DNA of 64,000 bases from Maniola hyperantus (GCF_902806685.2 NC_048553.1:12567440-12631439); one strand, 5' to 3'; positions 28,931-39,345 are shown, counted from the stretch's first letter. Translations and numbers: made by a program. Notes: a model not told the origin generated them from the sequence alone.

Positions 28931-29424
28931 TGATAAATATAGATATTACTTATCTTAAAAAACCTCAGCTCAAGGACTTAAGGTGTGGGTTATTAGATAA
29001 CCAAATTGACACCACCGGGGCCCTTTTACGTGCCTTCGCCTAAATAAATATTTTTATATTAGAAACAGGTCCCTTCTACAATATTTGTCATTCCTGTTTG
29101 CATAATCTGTGTAATGATGATGTGAACAGGTTAGGGTCGTTTTACACTGTATTGTGTAATTAGTTAAGAAATTAGGGTTTTTTTATTACTTTTTTACTAA
29201 TCGAAATGCCCTGTTGGTATTTATTTTACAACAACCTTAAAACTATTAAATACTTTAACTATCAACTACTAAAAACTATTATAATTAAATAGAATTCTAC
29301 AAAAAATTAATAAGTAAACATCCTAAATAAAAGAAAAAATTGGGTTAAACCATATTGTAAATTGTAATCTGTGTTGATTGTCAAGTTGTCAAATGATTAA
29401 AAACTAATCAACTGCTCGATTGCG
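28931..29424. other. No gene seen
   Basis: AT-rich; no repeat or frame recognised. Confidence 0.35.
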
Positions 29425-29770
29425 GTAGGGCGATTGTCTAAAACCTGCATCAATCATTATTACAATCTCAATTGTTCTAATTGGCTGAATTTTTGAGATT
29501 CTTCTTGCAACAATGCATTGTGGCCAATAGTGAGCGAGCATTAACCAATCAGAGATGATTGCGATCGTGACATTGTAGCTGTCAAACAACCGCGGTAGGG
29601 CCACTGTAGTATGACAGCTAAAATGTCATGATCGCAATCACCTCTGATTGGTTGATGCTCGCTCACTATTGGCTACAATGCATTATTGCAACAAAAATAG
29701 CACAAATTCAGCCAAACATAACAATTGAGACTGTAATAATGATTGATGCAGGTTTTACGAAATCGACCTA
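29425..29770. mobile_element. Palindromic MITE, ~160-bp arms
   Basis: GGTAGGGCGATTGTCTAAAA ... ACCTGCATCAATCATTATTA ... GATTGCGATCGTGACATTGT and complement ending GAAATCGACCTAC. A single-arm version lies at 54560-54722, suggesting the full palindrome is an inverted dimer or the single arm a deletion product. Confidence 0.8.
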
Positions 29771-29935
29771 CAGTACCCCTTTTATAAATGCCAAAGTGTG
29801 TTTGTTTGTAGGTTTTTCCTTCAATCACGTCGCAAAGGAGCAACGGATTGACGTGATTTTTTGCATAGTTTAAGACCTGGAGAGTGCCATAGGCTACTTT
29901 ATCCCGGGAAATCAGGGAAAAGCCGGGAAAATAGG

Positions 29936-29991
<56 letters not shown>

Positions 29992-30195
29992 TATTAGCCA
30001 TGTTAAATGACTAATATTCCCCTTTCCTCTCCAATTAAGCGTCAGGCTTGTGCTAGGAGTAGGTACGACAATAGTGCAACGGGCGGGGTTTGAACCGTCG
30101 ACCTTTCGGTTTTCAGTCCACTCCTATACCGGTTGAGCTATTGAGGGTTTGCCATTTATGTAGCCCACGCGGACGAAGTCGTGAGCATAAACTAG
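29771..30195 (+). mobile_element. Hybrid Helitron-like element (H2 5' half, H1 3' half) with nested SINE-C
   Basis: Starts CAGTACCCCTTTTATAAATG (H2) and ends CGCGGACGAAGTCGTGAGCA-TAAACTAG (H1-type end). A SINE-C with a 46-nt T run (29938-29983) is inserted at an ATAGGGGTTT site normally found in H1. Confidence 0.7.
29938..30148 (-). mobile_element. SINE-C with 46-nt poly(A)
   Basis: The plus strand carries 46 consecutive T (29938-29983), i.e. a poly(A) tail for the minus-strand SINE-C head at 29987-30148 (CCTCAATAGCTCAACCGGTA, GGTTCAAACCCCGCCC). A GGGTTT-like duplication brackets it. Long intact tail suggests a young insertion. Confidence 0.85.
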
Positions 30196-30243
30196 TTTGT
30201 GATATTTGTAATTGTTTTTTCATTAGTTACTACTATATTTAAT

Positions 30244-30606
30244 ACTATCTGACCCGCCCCGGCTTCGCTCGGGTGGAATTTAGAAAATCGAGGTTGGGGT
30301 TAAATTTCCAAAAAACCTGAAATACATAGGTATTTCTTCATTTGTTGCCGAAAAACCAAATACCAATTTTCATGCAAATAACTTGAAAAATTACGGACTT
30401 TCATACAAACTTCCATCCCCCATTTAACCCACTTAGGGGTAGAATTTCAAAAGATCCTTTCTTAGTGGATACCTACTCTCTACAAAGAACACACCCTCCG
30501 AATTTCATGTTTCTAGGACCAGCGGTTTAGGCTGTGCGTTGATATTGATATATATGTCAGTCAGTCACTTCGTCAGTCAGGACTTTGAATTTGATATATA
30601 TAGATT
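30244..30606 (-). mobile_element. H4 Helitron-like element
   Basis: ACTATCTGACCCGCCCCGGC (CTAG mutated to CTAT), CATCCCCCATTTAACCCACT, TTTAGGCTGTGCGTTGATAT, short (CAGT)n. The stretch 30607-30976 is unassigned. Confidence 0.75.
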
Positions 30607-30976
30607 AATGAAAAAGGTAATAAATACAAATTAGGTAATGTTAAAACAAACGGTAATTTAAAGAAAAAAAATATTGCAGCAATGCAAGAAGAAAAAGTCT
30701 GAACCAAATATAAGTATTGGTAGGTTTCTTATTACTGATCGTAAGCTTTTAAAATTATCTGTTCTTTACAATCAATTACACAGCAATCAAACGATTTGTT
30801 TGTGATAATAAAATAATTAGGCACGCTTGATTACAACATTCTTACTACTGACATACGCATGATTTATGATAGTGCCATAAAAAGAGTTGAATTTATTATT
30901 AATAGTATTAAGGACAGGTGTTCACAGCTGGATATAATCTATAATTCTATAATTCTATAATCCTATAATTCTATAA

Positions 30977-31171
30977 TCCTACTAATATTATAAATGTGAA
31001 AGTGTGGATGTTTGTTACTCAATCACGCAAAAACTACTGGACGGATTTGGCTGAAATATGGAATGGAGATAGATTATACTTTGGATAACACATAGGCTAC
31101 TTTTTATCCCGGAAAATCAAAGAGTTCCCGGACTCTTTGATTCCGCGGACGAAGTCGCGGGCATCAGCTAG
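30977..31171 (+). mobile_element. H2 Helitron-like element, complete, 195 bp
   Basis: A|TC-CTACTAATATTATAAATG ... CGGACGAAGTCGCGGGCATC-AGCTAG|T. All hallmarks including the GC-rich end are intact. Confidence 0.85.
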
Positions 31172-31289
31172 TAATAAATAATAGTGGAGTGTCTGTCTGT
31201 AATTTCGAAATAACTACCTCATATTAAGCTCATATGGTTATTTGAACTGTACCACATCTGAATGACACGTTTTTAAAATTTTTGTCTGT

Positions 31290-31555
31290 CTGTCTGTTTA
31301 AACGGGCTAATCTTTGGAACCGCTGAACCTATTTTGACTGGATTTTCACTGATAAGTAGAGGATTAACCAAGGAGTAACATAGGAAAAGTTTTTACCTAA
31401 TTTTTTAAAAAGGAGGAGTTGTGTTTATCAACCCATGTACACCGAAATCTCCGAGATTTCTGGACCGATTTGCGTAATTTTTATATCATAAAGAATTCTA
31501 TACTATTATTAAATTTAAAATTTTCCTTTCTTACTATTTGGTACATTGTAAATTT
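31290..31555 (+). mobile_element. Helitron-like relative (GTCT)n fragment
   Basis: TGTCTGTCTGTCTGTTTAAA, TGGAACCGCTGAACCTATTT, AACCAAGGAGTAACATAGG; resembles H2 organisation without a clear CTAG end. Confidence 0.45.
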
Positions 31556-31965
31556 TTGGGTTCCGTACCTCAAAAGGAAAAAGGAACCCTTAAGGAGCAC
31601 TTCGTTGTCTGTCTGTCCGTCTGTCGCGTCTGTCAAGAAAACCTATAGGGTACTTACCGTTGACTTGTTGAATCATGACATTTGGCAGCAAGGTAGGTCT
31701 TATAGCACAAATAAAGGAAAAAACCCGAAAACCATGAGTTTGTGTTTAAGTCACAAAAAAAATATTAAAATGTGTTATGAACTTATAATTAAAAATTTTA
31801 ACTTTGAAAGTAAGATTACTATACCAAGTGGGGTATCATATGAAAGAACTTGACTTGTACATTCTAAGACTGATTTTTATATTTATTTTTATAAATAATA
31901 GTTTTTTATTTATCGCACATAATGTCGAAAAAATACGGCTGTAGTGCGGAGCTCTGGCACTTGGC
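31556..31965 (-). mobile_element. G-family repeat, diverged
   Basis: Minus strand: CCGGCCAAGTGCCAGAGCTC near 31950 to GGTTCCTTTTTCCTTTTGAG and GGTACGGAACCC near 31570. Confidence 0.75.
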
Positions 31966-32059
31966 CGGTATTTAAATCACAAATAAGTGAATTAATGTAG
32001 GTGAGATATGTAATTGGTGATAATAATTTTTTAATCATGTAAGATGTGTGTAAGAACGT

Positions 32060-32225
32060 CAAATTAAAACTAAAGCAACGAGGGTTCCAAACGTGCCCTG
32101 GAATGAAAAGTAGTATTAGATGTAAGAAGAATAACACCCACCAAAACGTCTTTAGAACACCATAGTTTGCCCTATAAATAACTCTCTTTGATAAAGACGG
32201 AAAAAGTACATTCATTACTACGAAG
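32060..32225 (+). repeat. Repeat with GCAACGAGGGTTCCAAACG, shared with ~62670-62735
   Basis: TTAAAACTAAAGCAACGAGG and TTCCAAACGTGCCCTGG recur as AACTAAAGCTACGAGGGTTC and CAAAAGCGCCCAGG at about 62683-62717. Family unknown. Confidence 0.5.
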
Positions 32226-32497
32226 TAGAGCTATTGACAGAGCTTAAGCGTACTGGTTTTTCATAAAACCTGAAACAAATTAGGAGCAACGCACTAATGC
32301 AGTAGGTGTATATAATATTATGTATAGTATAGATACTTACTGCACTGCGTGAATTAGGGATGAAAAGCAGAAAAAAAGGCAGGACAAAAAGGAAAACAGT
32401 TCAACGCGTGAAGAGTGTGTACACCAAGCTTAAAATCGCTAGTACCCCAGTGTGCGTGGAATGCAGCTGTGTGCGTAACGTTGCAGGTATTGGACCC

Positions 32498-32856
32498 TCA
32501 GTTCTCTTCAGGCTGTCGAGCTTGAAGCACGTATTCTGAGGGGTTTGTTATTCTCTCATTCAAATTTCGAATTACGTCGCGAGCGAAATTCAATTTACAA
32601 TTACGAAGAAATAAACAATAGCAAAAAATTGTTGTTGTGTCCTTAGCCTAAGATTTGCATAGAGTTAGGAAAAATTAAGACAGAGCAGTGCGATAAAAAA
32701 AAATTAAAGTTTTTTTTGTGAATATACAGAATTTGTGCAGTGATTTGAGTGTTGGTGATTTGGACTTGAGTGCTGTGTTTTCGAAATTTGGATTTCTGAA
32801 AGTTATTTTGTGAGCGGAAGGCCTTCTGACTGGGTCTACCTACGCTATAATAGAGT
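32498..32856 (+). promoter_or_regulatory. Candidate core promoter and untranslated first exon
   Basis: TCAGTT at 32498-32503 matches the arthropod initiator; at +28 to +33 from its A (32527-32532) GCACGT matches the downstream promoter element RGWYVT at five of six positions. From there to 32856 I find no ATG on the plus strand, though about five or six would be expected by chance. The segment ends AGAGT|GTAAGTT, a strong 5' splice site, and contains no repeat I recognise, in a window that is otherwise mostly repeats. It has the loose T/G/A-rich texture of insect 5' UTRs. The downstream coding exon would lie outside this window or be unrecognised. Confidence 0.4.
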
Positions 32857-33088
32857 GTAAGTTGTTCAAGTTGTAGCGTTCAAAATTTTAAGATTATTTA
32901 CTTTCAAAATACTTAACAGCCACTTATTTTAACGGATTAAAAAAACAATGCGTATTTTTTATCCAACTTGTAGGAGCATCTATTTCTACAATTGTAATTA
33001 AATAATAAAAAAAATGAATGTGGACACAGAACGATAAAATTATACGTGACGTGCGGATTATTGGAATAGGTATAGGTATTTATTATAG
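32857..33088. other. Start of the proposed intron
   Basis: AT-rich sequence following the GTAAGT donor, before the next H1. No feature recognised. Confidence 0.3.
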
Positions 33089-33306
33089 ACTAGCTTATGC
33101 TCACGACTTCGTCCGCGTGGAATGCACAAATTTCAAACCCCTATTTCACTCCCTTAGGGATTGAATTTTCAAAAATCCTCTCTTTGCGGATGCCTACGTC
33201 ATAATAGCTATCTGCATGCCAAATTTAAGCCCGATCCGTCCAGAAGTTTGAGCTGTGCGTTGATAGATCAGTCAGTCAGTCACCTTTTTCCTTTTATATA
33301 TTTAGA
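33089..33306 (-). mobile_element. H1 Helitron-like element, complete
   Basis: ACTAGCTTATGCTCACGACT to TTTTATATATTTAGA; short (CAGT)n. Confidence 0.85.
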
Positions 33307-33734
33307 TAGAGTTATTTCAGGACGTCCCAGGATAGGTATGTACCCGGGGCCTTTTATCTTGCAGGTTAGCATTTAAACCTATGTGCCAATAGCGTTATCT
33401 TTAAAAGCTCATTGACGTCTTCGTGAGAGCTTTGTACTAAAAGCTCTAATATAATTTTATACCTAGGTATATAGTAGGACTACTCAGCTTTTAAGCAAGT
33501 AAATAATTGAGTAGCATTTTATACCTAGGTAGGTACAAACTTACTTAATTATTTATGTAAGTATAGGTGTTTGAATAACTAAATAATAATACTACTTTAT
33601 TATTTAAATTAATATATTATAATAATTATGTATTAGGTGCCTACTTAAGCATTTATTTATTAAAACCTTACAAAAATATACTTACATAGGCATTTAAAGC
33701 TTTTCTTCATCAATATTAGGTCAATAGGTATTAG
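33307..33734. other. No gene seen
   Basis: AT-rich; several ACCTAGGTAGGT-type short motifs, no family assigned. Confidence 0.35.
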
Positions 33735-33995
33735 ATCAATATCATCAATCCATTGCCAGCTCATTATTGAGCTCGGGTCTCCTCTTAGAATAAGAAAGGT
33801 TTGGCCATAGTCCACTACGTTGGCCAAATGCGTATTGGACACCTTTGAGAACTCTCATATGGAGAACTCTCAAGCTAGCAAGCAGGTTTTCTCATGATGT
33901 ACCTATTCCTTCACTGTTAAAAATAGGAGATATTTAATTGCTTATTTTTAAGCAATTAAATATCTCCTATTACATAACTCTGAAAAGTTAGAGGT
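33735..33995 (-). mobile_element. SINE-B, degenerate, with perfect internal hairpin
   Basis: CATTGCCAGCTCATTATTGA, TTTGGCCATAGTCCACTACG, GAGAACTCTCAAGC and AAAAGTTAGAGGTGCG. The region normally reading AAGCAAGTGATATTTAATTACT is replaced by a perfect inverted duplication (33922-33971). Confidence 0.7.
33922..33971. repeat. Perfect 23-bp hairpin with TTTT loop
   Basis: AATAGGAGATATTTAATTGC-TTA, loop TTTT, and exact complement. No mismatches in an otherwise diverged SINE, so the inverted copy is younger than the SINE. Confidence 0.9.
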
Positions 33996-34088
33996 GCGTT
34001 TTAAAGCTTAATAACGGGATACAAGTACGATTGCATAATTGTACTTACACCGTATTACATATATTATATAGTAGTAGTACAATTTTTT

Positions 34089-34254
34089 TTTTAAAAGAAT
34101 ATTAGCCATGTTAAATGACTAATATTCCCCTTTCCTCTCTAACTAAGCGTCAAGCTCGTGCTAGGAGTAGGTACGACAATAGTGCAACGGGCGGGGTTTG
34201 AACCGTCGACCTTTCGGTTTTCAGTCCACTCCTATACCGGTTGAGGTATTGAGG
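34089..34254 (-). mobile_element. SINE-C
   Basis: T-run (poly A), CATTTAACATGGCTAATATT on the minus strand, B box GGTTCAAACCCCGCCC, A box CTCAACCGGTATAGGAG. Confidence 0.85.
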
Positions 34255-34500
34255 GTCTAATTGAATTATAATACTAACGTAGTATATTGTAAATTAAATA
34301 TTTGAAAAAGCAGGCGCCGAATTTCTTGCTGATTCTTCTCGGTAGGAAAAACATTATCTGTATCAGTGGTAGATTCACGTCTTGAAATGAAAAAGCACTA
34401 CATGCAAAGCTTATTTGAATAAAAAATCTTTTTATAAGTATCATTCTACCTATTCTGCGTCTTATCACAGAAGATATAATAGTACTTACGTAGTATTATT

Positions 34501-34712
34501 AGGGCAAGCTGTATCAATAGTTTTACTGTAATGATTTGATATACTTACACGGTAAATTTATTACTTTGCCCAAGATAGGGTGGGCATTATTCATAATGGC
34601 CGGGAAAAGTGATTAATCATGCTGTTTTAATCACATTGTCCAATTGAGTCGGGCATTAAGAATACAGACCGGCCATTATTAATAGTGCCCGGACTTATCA
34701 AATTGCCCATAA
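34501..34712. mobile_element. Possible MITE, GGGCAA ends
   Basis: GGGCAAGCTGTATCAATA and TTATCAAATTGCCC are weak inverted ends; inside, GGCATTATTCATAATGGCCG and CCGGCCATTATTAATAGTGC form an inverted pair. Confidence 0.4.
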
Positions 34713-34734
34713 CATATATATTTTAATAGTTAAC

Positions 34735-35035
34735 TATTTATTTTTATGAACTCTGTATTTTTTTCCCCCTTCATTTGACATCCCACTCGATACAATAGCA
34801 AAAAAAGTTTTAAAGACCCCACTTTTTTGGATGTAACATCCGTCAGATCGATTTTGCCGGTTTTGAAAATGTAACCTATATCACCCGGACCATAACAACG
34901 AATCAATTGACACCTCATTCTTAAAAATCGGCCCGATAGTTTAGCCGCCACAGTGGAACACACATACATATATACATAGACTGCCAAAATCATAACCCTT
35001 CTTTTTGGCTTTGCTGTCGTTGGGTAAAAAGGAAG
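34735..35035 (-). repeat. Repeat ending in a CATA-rich stretch and GACTGCCAAAATCATAACCC
   Basis: Contains GACCCCACTTTTTTGGATGT, CACACATACATATATACATA and TTCTTTTTGGCTTTGCTGTC. Familiar as an interspersed lepidopteran repeat, no second copy in this window. Confidence 0.35.
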
Positions 35036-35302
35036 CGCTAAAAAAGTATTATTTTTAAAATACTTAACAGGTCTATTTTTTATTTGCTCTACGTATCAAT
35101 CATTACGCACCACCTACAAACTTAAAAAGAAAATGACCTTAACGTGACCTTTAATGAAGGATATTTTAGGTAATTATAGCCTACCTATTCTCAGCTACAA
35201 ATGTCACAGTTAATAAATGGACCTTAATTTAGGCTGATATCTACCTACATAGAATGTAGGTAGCTATAACCTATTACCTAATTTACCTATTTCTTCTAAC
35301 TA

Positions 35303-35388
35303 GATAGCGATGAGAGCCTAGTGGTTAAGATGTCCGCCTCTTAGTTCAGGAGTCCGAGGTTCTCAGGCACGCATCTCAACTTTTTGGA
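35303..35388 (+). mobile_element. SINE-B head
   Basis: GAGAGCCTAGTGGTTAAGAT and GTCCGAGGTTCTCAGGCACG; 3' body absent. Confidence 0.6.
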
Positions 35389-35520
35389 CTACCTACCTAT
35401 TTGTCATAGATAACCAAAAAACAATAGGGTTGGGAATCGGGACAGAGAATGAAAATAGGGACTGAATTCGATCTTATTTTGAAAATTCTATTTTCATTAC
35501 AATAATCAGTCCAATAAAAA

Positions 35521-35871
35521 AAAAACCGCCAAGTGCGAGTCAGGCTCGCGCAATGAGGGTTCCGTACTACAGTCGTATTTTTTCGACATTTTGCACGATA
35601 ATTCAAAAACTATGATGCATAAAAGTAAATAAAAATCTGTTTTAGAATGTACAGGTGATGGCCTTTCATATGATACCCCACTTGATATAGTCACTCACTT
35701 CGAAAGTTGAAAATACTAATTATTAGTTCATGACCACAATTTAATATTTTTTGTGTGATCTAACCCTAAATTCACGGTTTTCAGATTTTCCCCAAATATC
35801 AGCTATAAGATCTACCTACCTGCCAAATTTCATGATTCTAGGTCAACGGGAAGTACCCTGTAGGTTTCTTA

Positions 35872-35907
<36 letters not shown>

Positions 35908-35961
35908 CAAAGTGATCCTATAAGGGTTCCGTTTTTCCTTTTGAGGTACGGAACCCTAAAA
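35521..35961 (+). mobile_element. G-family repeat, full, first of a tandem pair
   Basis: ACCGCCAAGTGCGAGTCAGG to GGTACGGAACCCTAAAAAA; includes a (GACA)n tract at about 35874-35907. The next G copy starts in its terminal A-run. Confidence 0.85.
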
Positions 35962-36375
35962 AACCGGCAAAGTGCAAGTCAGACTCGCGCACCGAGGGTT
36001 CCGTACTACAGTCGTATTTTGTCGACATTTTGCACAATAAATCAAAAACTGTTATGCATAAAAATAAATAAAAATCTGTTTTAGAATGTAAAGGAAATCC
36101 CCTTTCATATTATTATGATACCCCACTTGGTATACTTAAATCTTCTTTTGAAAGTTGAAAATACTAATTATTTGTTAATTTTACATTTTAATTTTTTTTC
36201 ACAATCTTACGGTTTAGGGATTTTTCACTTTACGTGTGCTATAAATACTTACTTGCCGAGTTTCATAATTTATAATATGTCAATGAGAAGTACCCTATAG
36301 GTTCCTACTTCCTTGACAGACAGACAGACAACAGACTGATCCTATAAGGGTGTGAGGCACGGAACCCTAAAAAAG
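35962..36375 (+). mobile_element. G-family repeat, second of a tandem pair
   Basis: ACCGGCAAAGTGCAAGTCAG to GAGGCACGGAACCCTAAAAA. Diverged from the first copy, so this is insertion next to an older element, not a recent tandem duplication. Confidence 0.85.
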
Positions 36376-36635
36376 AGTAGATTAGGTAACTATTAATTAA
36401 AATTCTCTGAATTTTACTAAGTTACTTCGGGTGTTAACTGAGATAAACGTGATTAATGGCTAGTTAAAGTTAATGTAAAGAATGCTCTAACTTTATACTA
36501 ACTTCCGGGTTTTAATGGAAATTATTTTAAAGATTTTCAGTCTAGTCTCTTCTTGAACTTTCAAAGAAAATTATAGTGGGAAAATTGTCAAATTTCTACA
36601 GGGCAATCGACTGGCGATAACGGCAGAGCACTGCC

Positions 36636-36873
36636 TTTTTTTTTATTCAGATGCAAGTTAGCCCTTGACAGCAATCTCACCTGGTGGTAAGTGGGTAATG
36701 ATGCAGTCTTTAGATAGAAGCGGACTAACCCGCAAGGGGTATGGCAGTTTTTATTATACCCACACCCCTTTGGTTTCTACACGGCATCGTACCGGAACGC
36801 AAAATCGCTTGGCGGCATGACTTTGCCGGTAGAGTGGTAACTAGCCACGGCCGAAGCCTCCCACCAGAGAAAG
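36636..36873 (-). mobile_element. SINE-A body and 3' end
   Basis: T-run, CAGATGCAAGTTAGCCCTTG, GGTGGTAAGTGGGTAATGAT, ACACGGCATCGTACCGGAAC, TAACTAGCCACGGCCGAAGC. tRNA head missing. Confidence 0.8.
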
Positions 36874-36984
36874 CCGTATGAGGATATACACTGTATCTGT
36901 AAATACGGTGATCAATTCCTCGAATGTGGTTACATTACATGGCATTTAAATATTTCTATTAAGTCTTATTCTTATCTTGTCTTA

Positions 36985-37060
36985 AGCTGTAATAGCCTAG
37001 TGGTTAAGACGTCCGCCTTCTAATCGGAGGTCGGGCTTCGATCCCGGGCACTCACCTTTA
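36985..37060 (+). mobile_element. SINE-B head
   Basis: GTAATAGCCTAGTGGTTAAG, GGAGGTCGGGCTTCGATCCC; continues only to AACTTTGTGAG. Confidence 0.7.
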
Positions 37061-37061
37061 A

Positions 37062-37770
37062 CTTTGTGAGTTTTAGCATTTAAACTATCGTGAGTGATTT
37101 CCATTATTAGGGTTCCGTACCTCAAAAGGAAAAACGGAACCCTTATAGGATCACTTTGTTGTCTGTCTGTCAAGAAACCTGAAGCTGGAAGAAATCTCTG
37201 TTTAGAGATAAGCATTTCCAATGTAACTTAATTTATTATTACTTTGTAACTACAATTTTGGTACATGAAAAATAAAAATAAATAAAATAAAAAACCTACA
37301 GGGTACTTCCCGTTGACCTAGAATCATGAAATTTGGCAGGTAGGTAGTTCTTATAGCTGACATTTGGGGAAAAATCTGAAAACCGTGAATTTAGGGTTAG
37401 ATAACACAAAAAAAATTAAATTGTGGTCATGAACTAATAATTAGTATTTTCAACTTTCGAAGTGAGTGACTATATCAAGTGGGGGTATCATATAAAAGGT
37501 CTTCACTTGTACATTCTAAAACAGATTTTTATTTATTTTTATGCATCATAGTTTTTGAATTATCGTGCAAAATGTCGAAAAAATACGACTGTAGTACGGA
37601 ACCCTCATTGCGCGAGCCTGACTCGCACTTGGCCGGTTTTAAATAATCACAGTAACAATCGCGACGCGTGCGAGAACTGACTCCCTTGAAAAAGGACCCC
37701 GGATGGGTTCGAAACTAGTCGGGCTAACGTCGACTAAACACGTGAGTAAAGCCGGGACAGATATTTGTAT
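37062..37770. repeat. Repeat with GAAACTAGTCGGGCTAACGTC, interrupted by a G element
   Basis: TTTAAACTATCGTGAGTGAT (37079) and GAAACTAGTCGGGCTAACGT (37709) are adjacent parts in the copy at 62505-62600; here a minus-strand G (37107-37638) lies between them. Confidence 0.6.
37107..37638 (-). mobile_element. G-family repeat with nested LINE 3' end
   Basis: Minus strand from CCGGCCAAGTGCGAGTCAGG (37636) to GGTACGGAACCCTAATAATG. A 111-bp A-rich-tailed insertion (37181-37291) is bracketed by AAACCT (37175-37180, 37292-37297) and resembles the GGAAGAGATCGCTNTTTAGCG LINE 3' UTR. Confidence 0.8.
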
Positions 37771-37794
37771 ATTTGTGAGTTTTAATTCATTAAA

Positions 37795-37995
37795 TATATC
37801 ACTTGTTTTAACGGTGAAGGAAACCATCGTGAGGAAAGCTGCATGCCTGAGAGCTCTCCATAATGTTCTCAAAAGTGTGTGAAGTCTACCAATCCGCGCA
37901 TGGTCGGCGTGGTAGACTATGGCTGAAACCCTTCTCACTCTGAGAGGAGACCTGAGGAGAGTGCTCTGTAGTGAGCCGGCGATGGGTTGATTTGA
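37795..37995 (+). mobile_element. SINE-B 3' half
   Basis: TATCACTTGTTTTAACGGTG, GAAACCATCGTGAGGAAAGC, TGGTCGGCGTGGTAGACTAT and GTGAGCCGGCGATGGGTTGA. Confidence 0.75.
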
Positions 37996-38209
37996 TGAAT
38001 CATACCCATCTCTAAATTTAATAGATTCCGCATCTATAATTTGATGACAAGGTATAATGGTACACCATCGTGAAACTCAGCGACATTTAAATTTCGATTG
38101 GAGACTCGTAGATAAGAGGGTGATATGAATATGGCCTACTTTTTAACACGATAAAGTTTAAAGACACAGAAATTGCTACACAATTATTATCCCAGCTAAC
38201 TTCCTCTAT

Positions 38210-38336
38210 TAGAAATATAATCAGACTGCGTTATGGAATATCGAATTAGGTACAAATCTAACACTATACCAGACAATCAATAAGAGTAATTTATTACCTA
38301 TTTTGAATAAATCATTTGACTTTGACTTTGACTTTG
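38210..38336 (+). mobile_element. LINE-type 3' tail with (GACTTT)n
   Basis: AAGAGTAATTTATTACCTAT, GAATAAATCATTTGACTTTG and repeated GACTTT. A reverse relative lies at about 62603-62655. Confidence 0.5.
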
Positions 38337-38504
38337 GCGACAATTTATCGAAAAAAGTTATGAATGCAGATCGATTCTAGGTATGATAAACTATGTTTCG
38401 AGCCAAATTTGTGTTCAAGAATCACTTCTAGTCTTCTAAATATATAAAAAGACTAGCTTCTGCCCGCGGCTTTGCCCGCGTGGCCTACAGGAAACAAATG
38501 GCGT

Positions 38505-38576
38505 TTTTTTAGGGTTCCGTACCGAAAGGAAAAACGAAACCCTTATAGGATCACTTTGTCTGTCTGTCTGTCTGTA

Positions 38577-38627
<51 letters not shown>

Positions 38628-38705
38628 TTATCTGTCTGTCTGTCTGTCTGTCAAGAAACCTACGGGGTACTTACCGTTGACCTAGAATCATGAAATTTGG
38701 CAGGT
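38505..38705 (-). mobile_element. G-family 3' part with long (GTCT)n
   Basis: AGGGTTCCGTACCGAAAGGA, then about 95 bp of (GTCT)n (38555-38652), then CAAGAAACCTACGGGGTACT and TTGACCTAGAATCATGAAAT. The microsatellite lies where other G copies carry a short GACA tract. Confidence 0.75.
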
Positions 38706-38830
38706 TGGTAGATTAGTTATTAGTTTAGACTTTAGATATATTCTGTGGATAATGGATATATTATTAGATAAAAACATTGTACATACTTAGCAATAATGAA
38801 AACAATAAAGCATATTTTTTTATTTTTTTT

Positions 38831-39345
38831 ATTAAAAATCCCGTGGGAACTCTTTGATTTTACGGGATAAAAAAACCGGCCAAGTGCGAGTCAGGCTCGC
38901 GCAATGAGGGTTCCGTACTGCAGTCGTATTTTTTCGACATTTTGCACGATAATTCAAAAACTATGATGCATAAAAATAAATAAAAATCAGTTTTAGAATG
39001 TACAGGTGAAGACCTTTCATATGATACCCCACTTGATATAGTCACTCACTTCGAAAGTTGAAAATACTAATTGTTAGTTCATGACCACAATTTAATTTTT
39101 TTTGTGTGATCTAACCCTAAATTCACGGTTTTCAGATTTTTCCCCAAATGTCAGCTATAAGATCTACCTAACTGCCAAATTTCATGATTCTAGGTCAACG
39201 GGAAGTACCCTGTAGGTTTCTTGACAGACAGACAGACAACAAAGTGATCCTATAAGGGATCCGTTTTTCCTTTTGAGGTACGGAACCCTAAAAAGTAGCC
39301 TATGTCACTCTCCTGGTCTTTAGCTATATCATGCATCAAACGTCT
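38831..39345. mobile_element. H2 fragment (minus) interrupted by a full G element (plus)
   Basis: AAATCCCGTGGGAACTCTTT-GATTTTACGGGATAAA at 38831-38870 and AGTAGCCTATGTCACTCTCC from 39296 are adjacent in intact H2 copies. G (about 38871-39295) runs ACCGGCCAAGTGCGAGTCAG to GTACGGAACCCTAAAAA. The target was the A-run in GGGATAAAAAGTAGCC. Confidence 0.8.

Noticed and set aside
37670..37740. Second hammerhead-like motif near GAAACTAGTCGGGC
   Set aside because: A hairpin (GGACCC/GGGTTC) precedes GAAAC, but the upstream strand reads CTTGAAAAA, not CUGANGA, so the catalytic core is absent.
38555..38652. CRISPR-like or coding repeat array
   Set aside because: It is a (GTCT)n microsatellite within a G element; the run of SVCL-type codons is an artefact of the tetranucleotide repeat.
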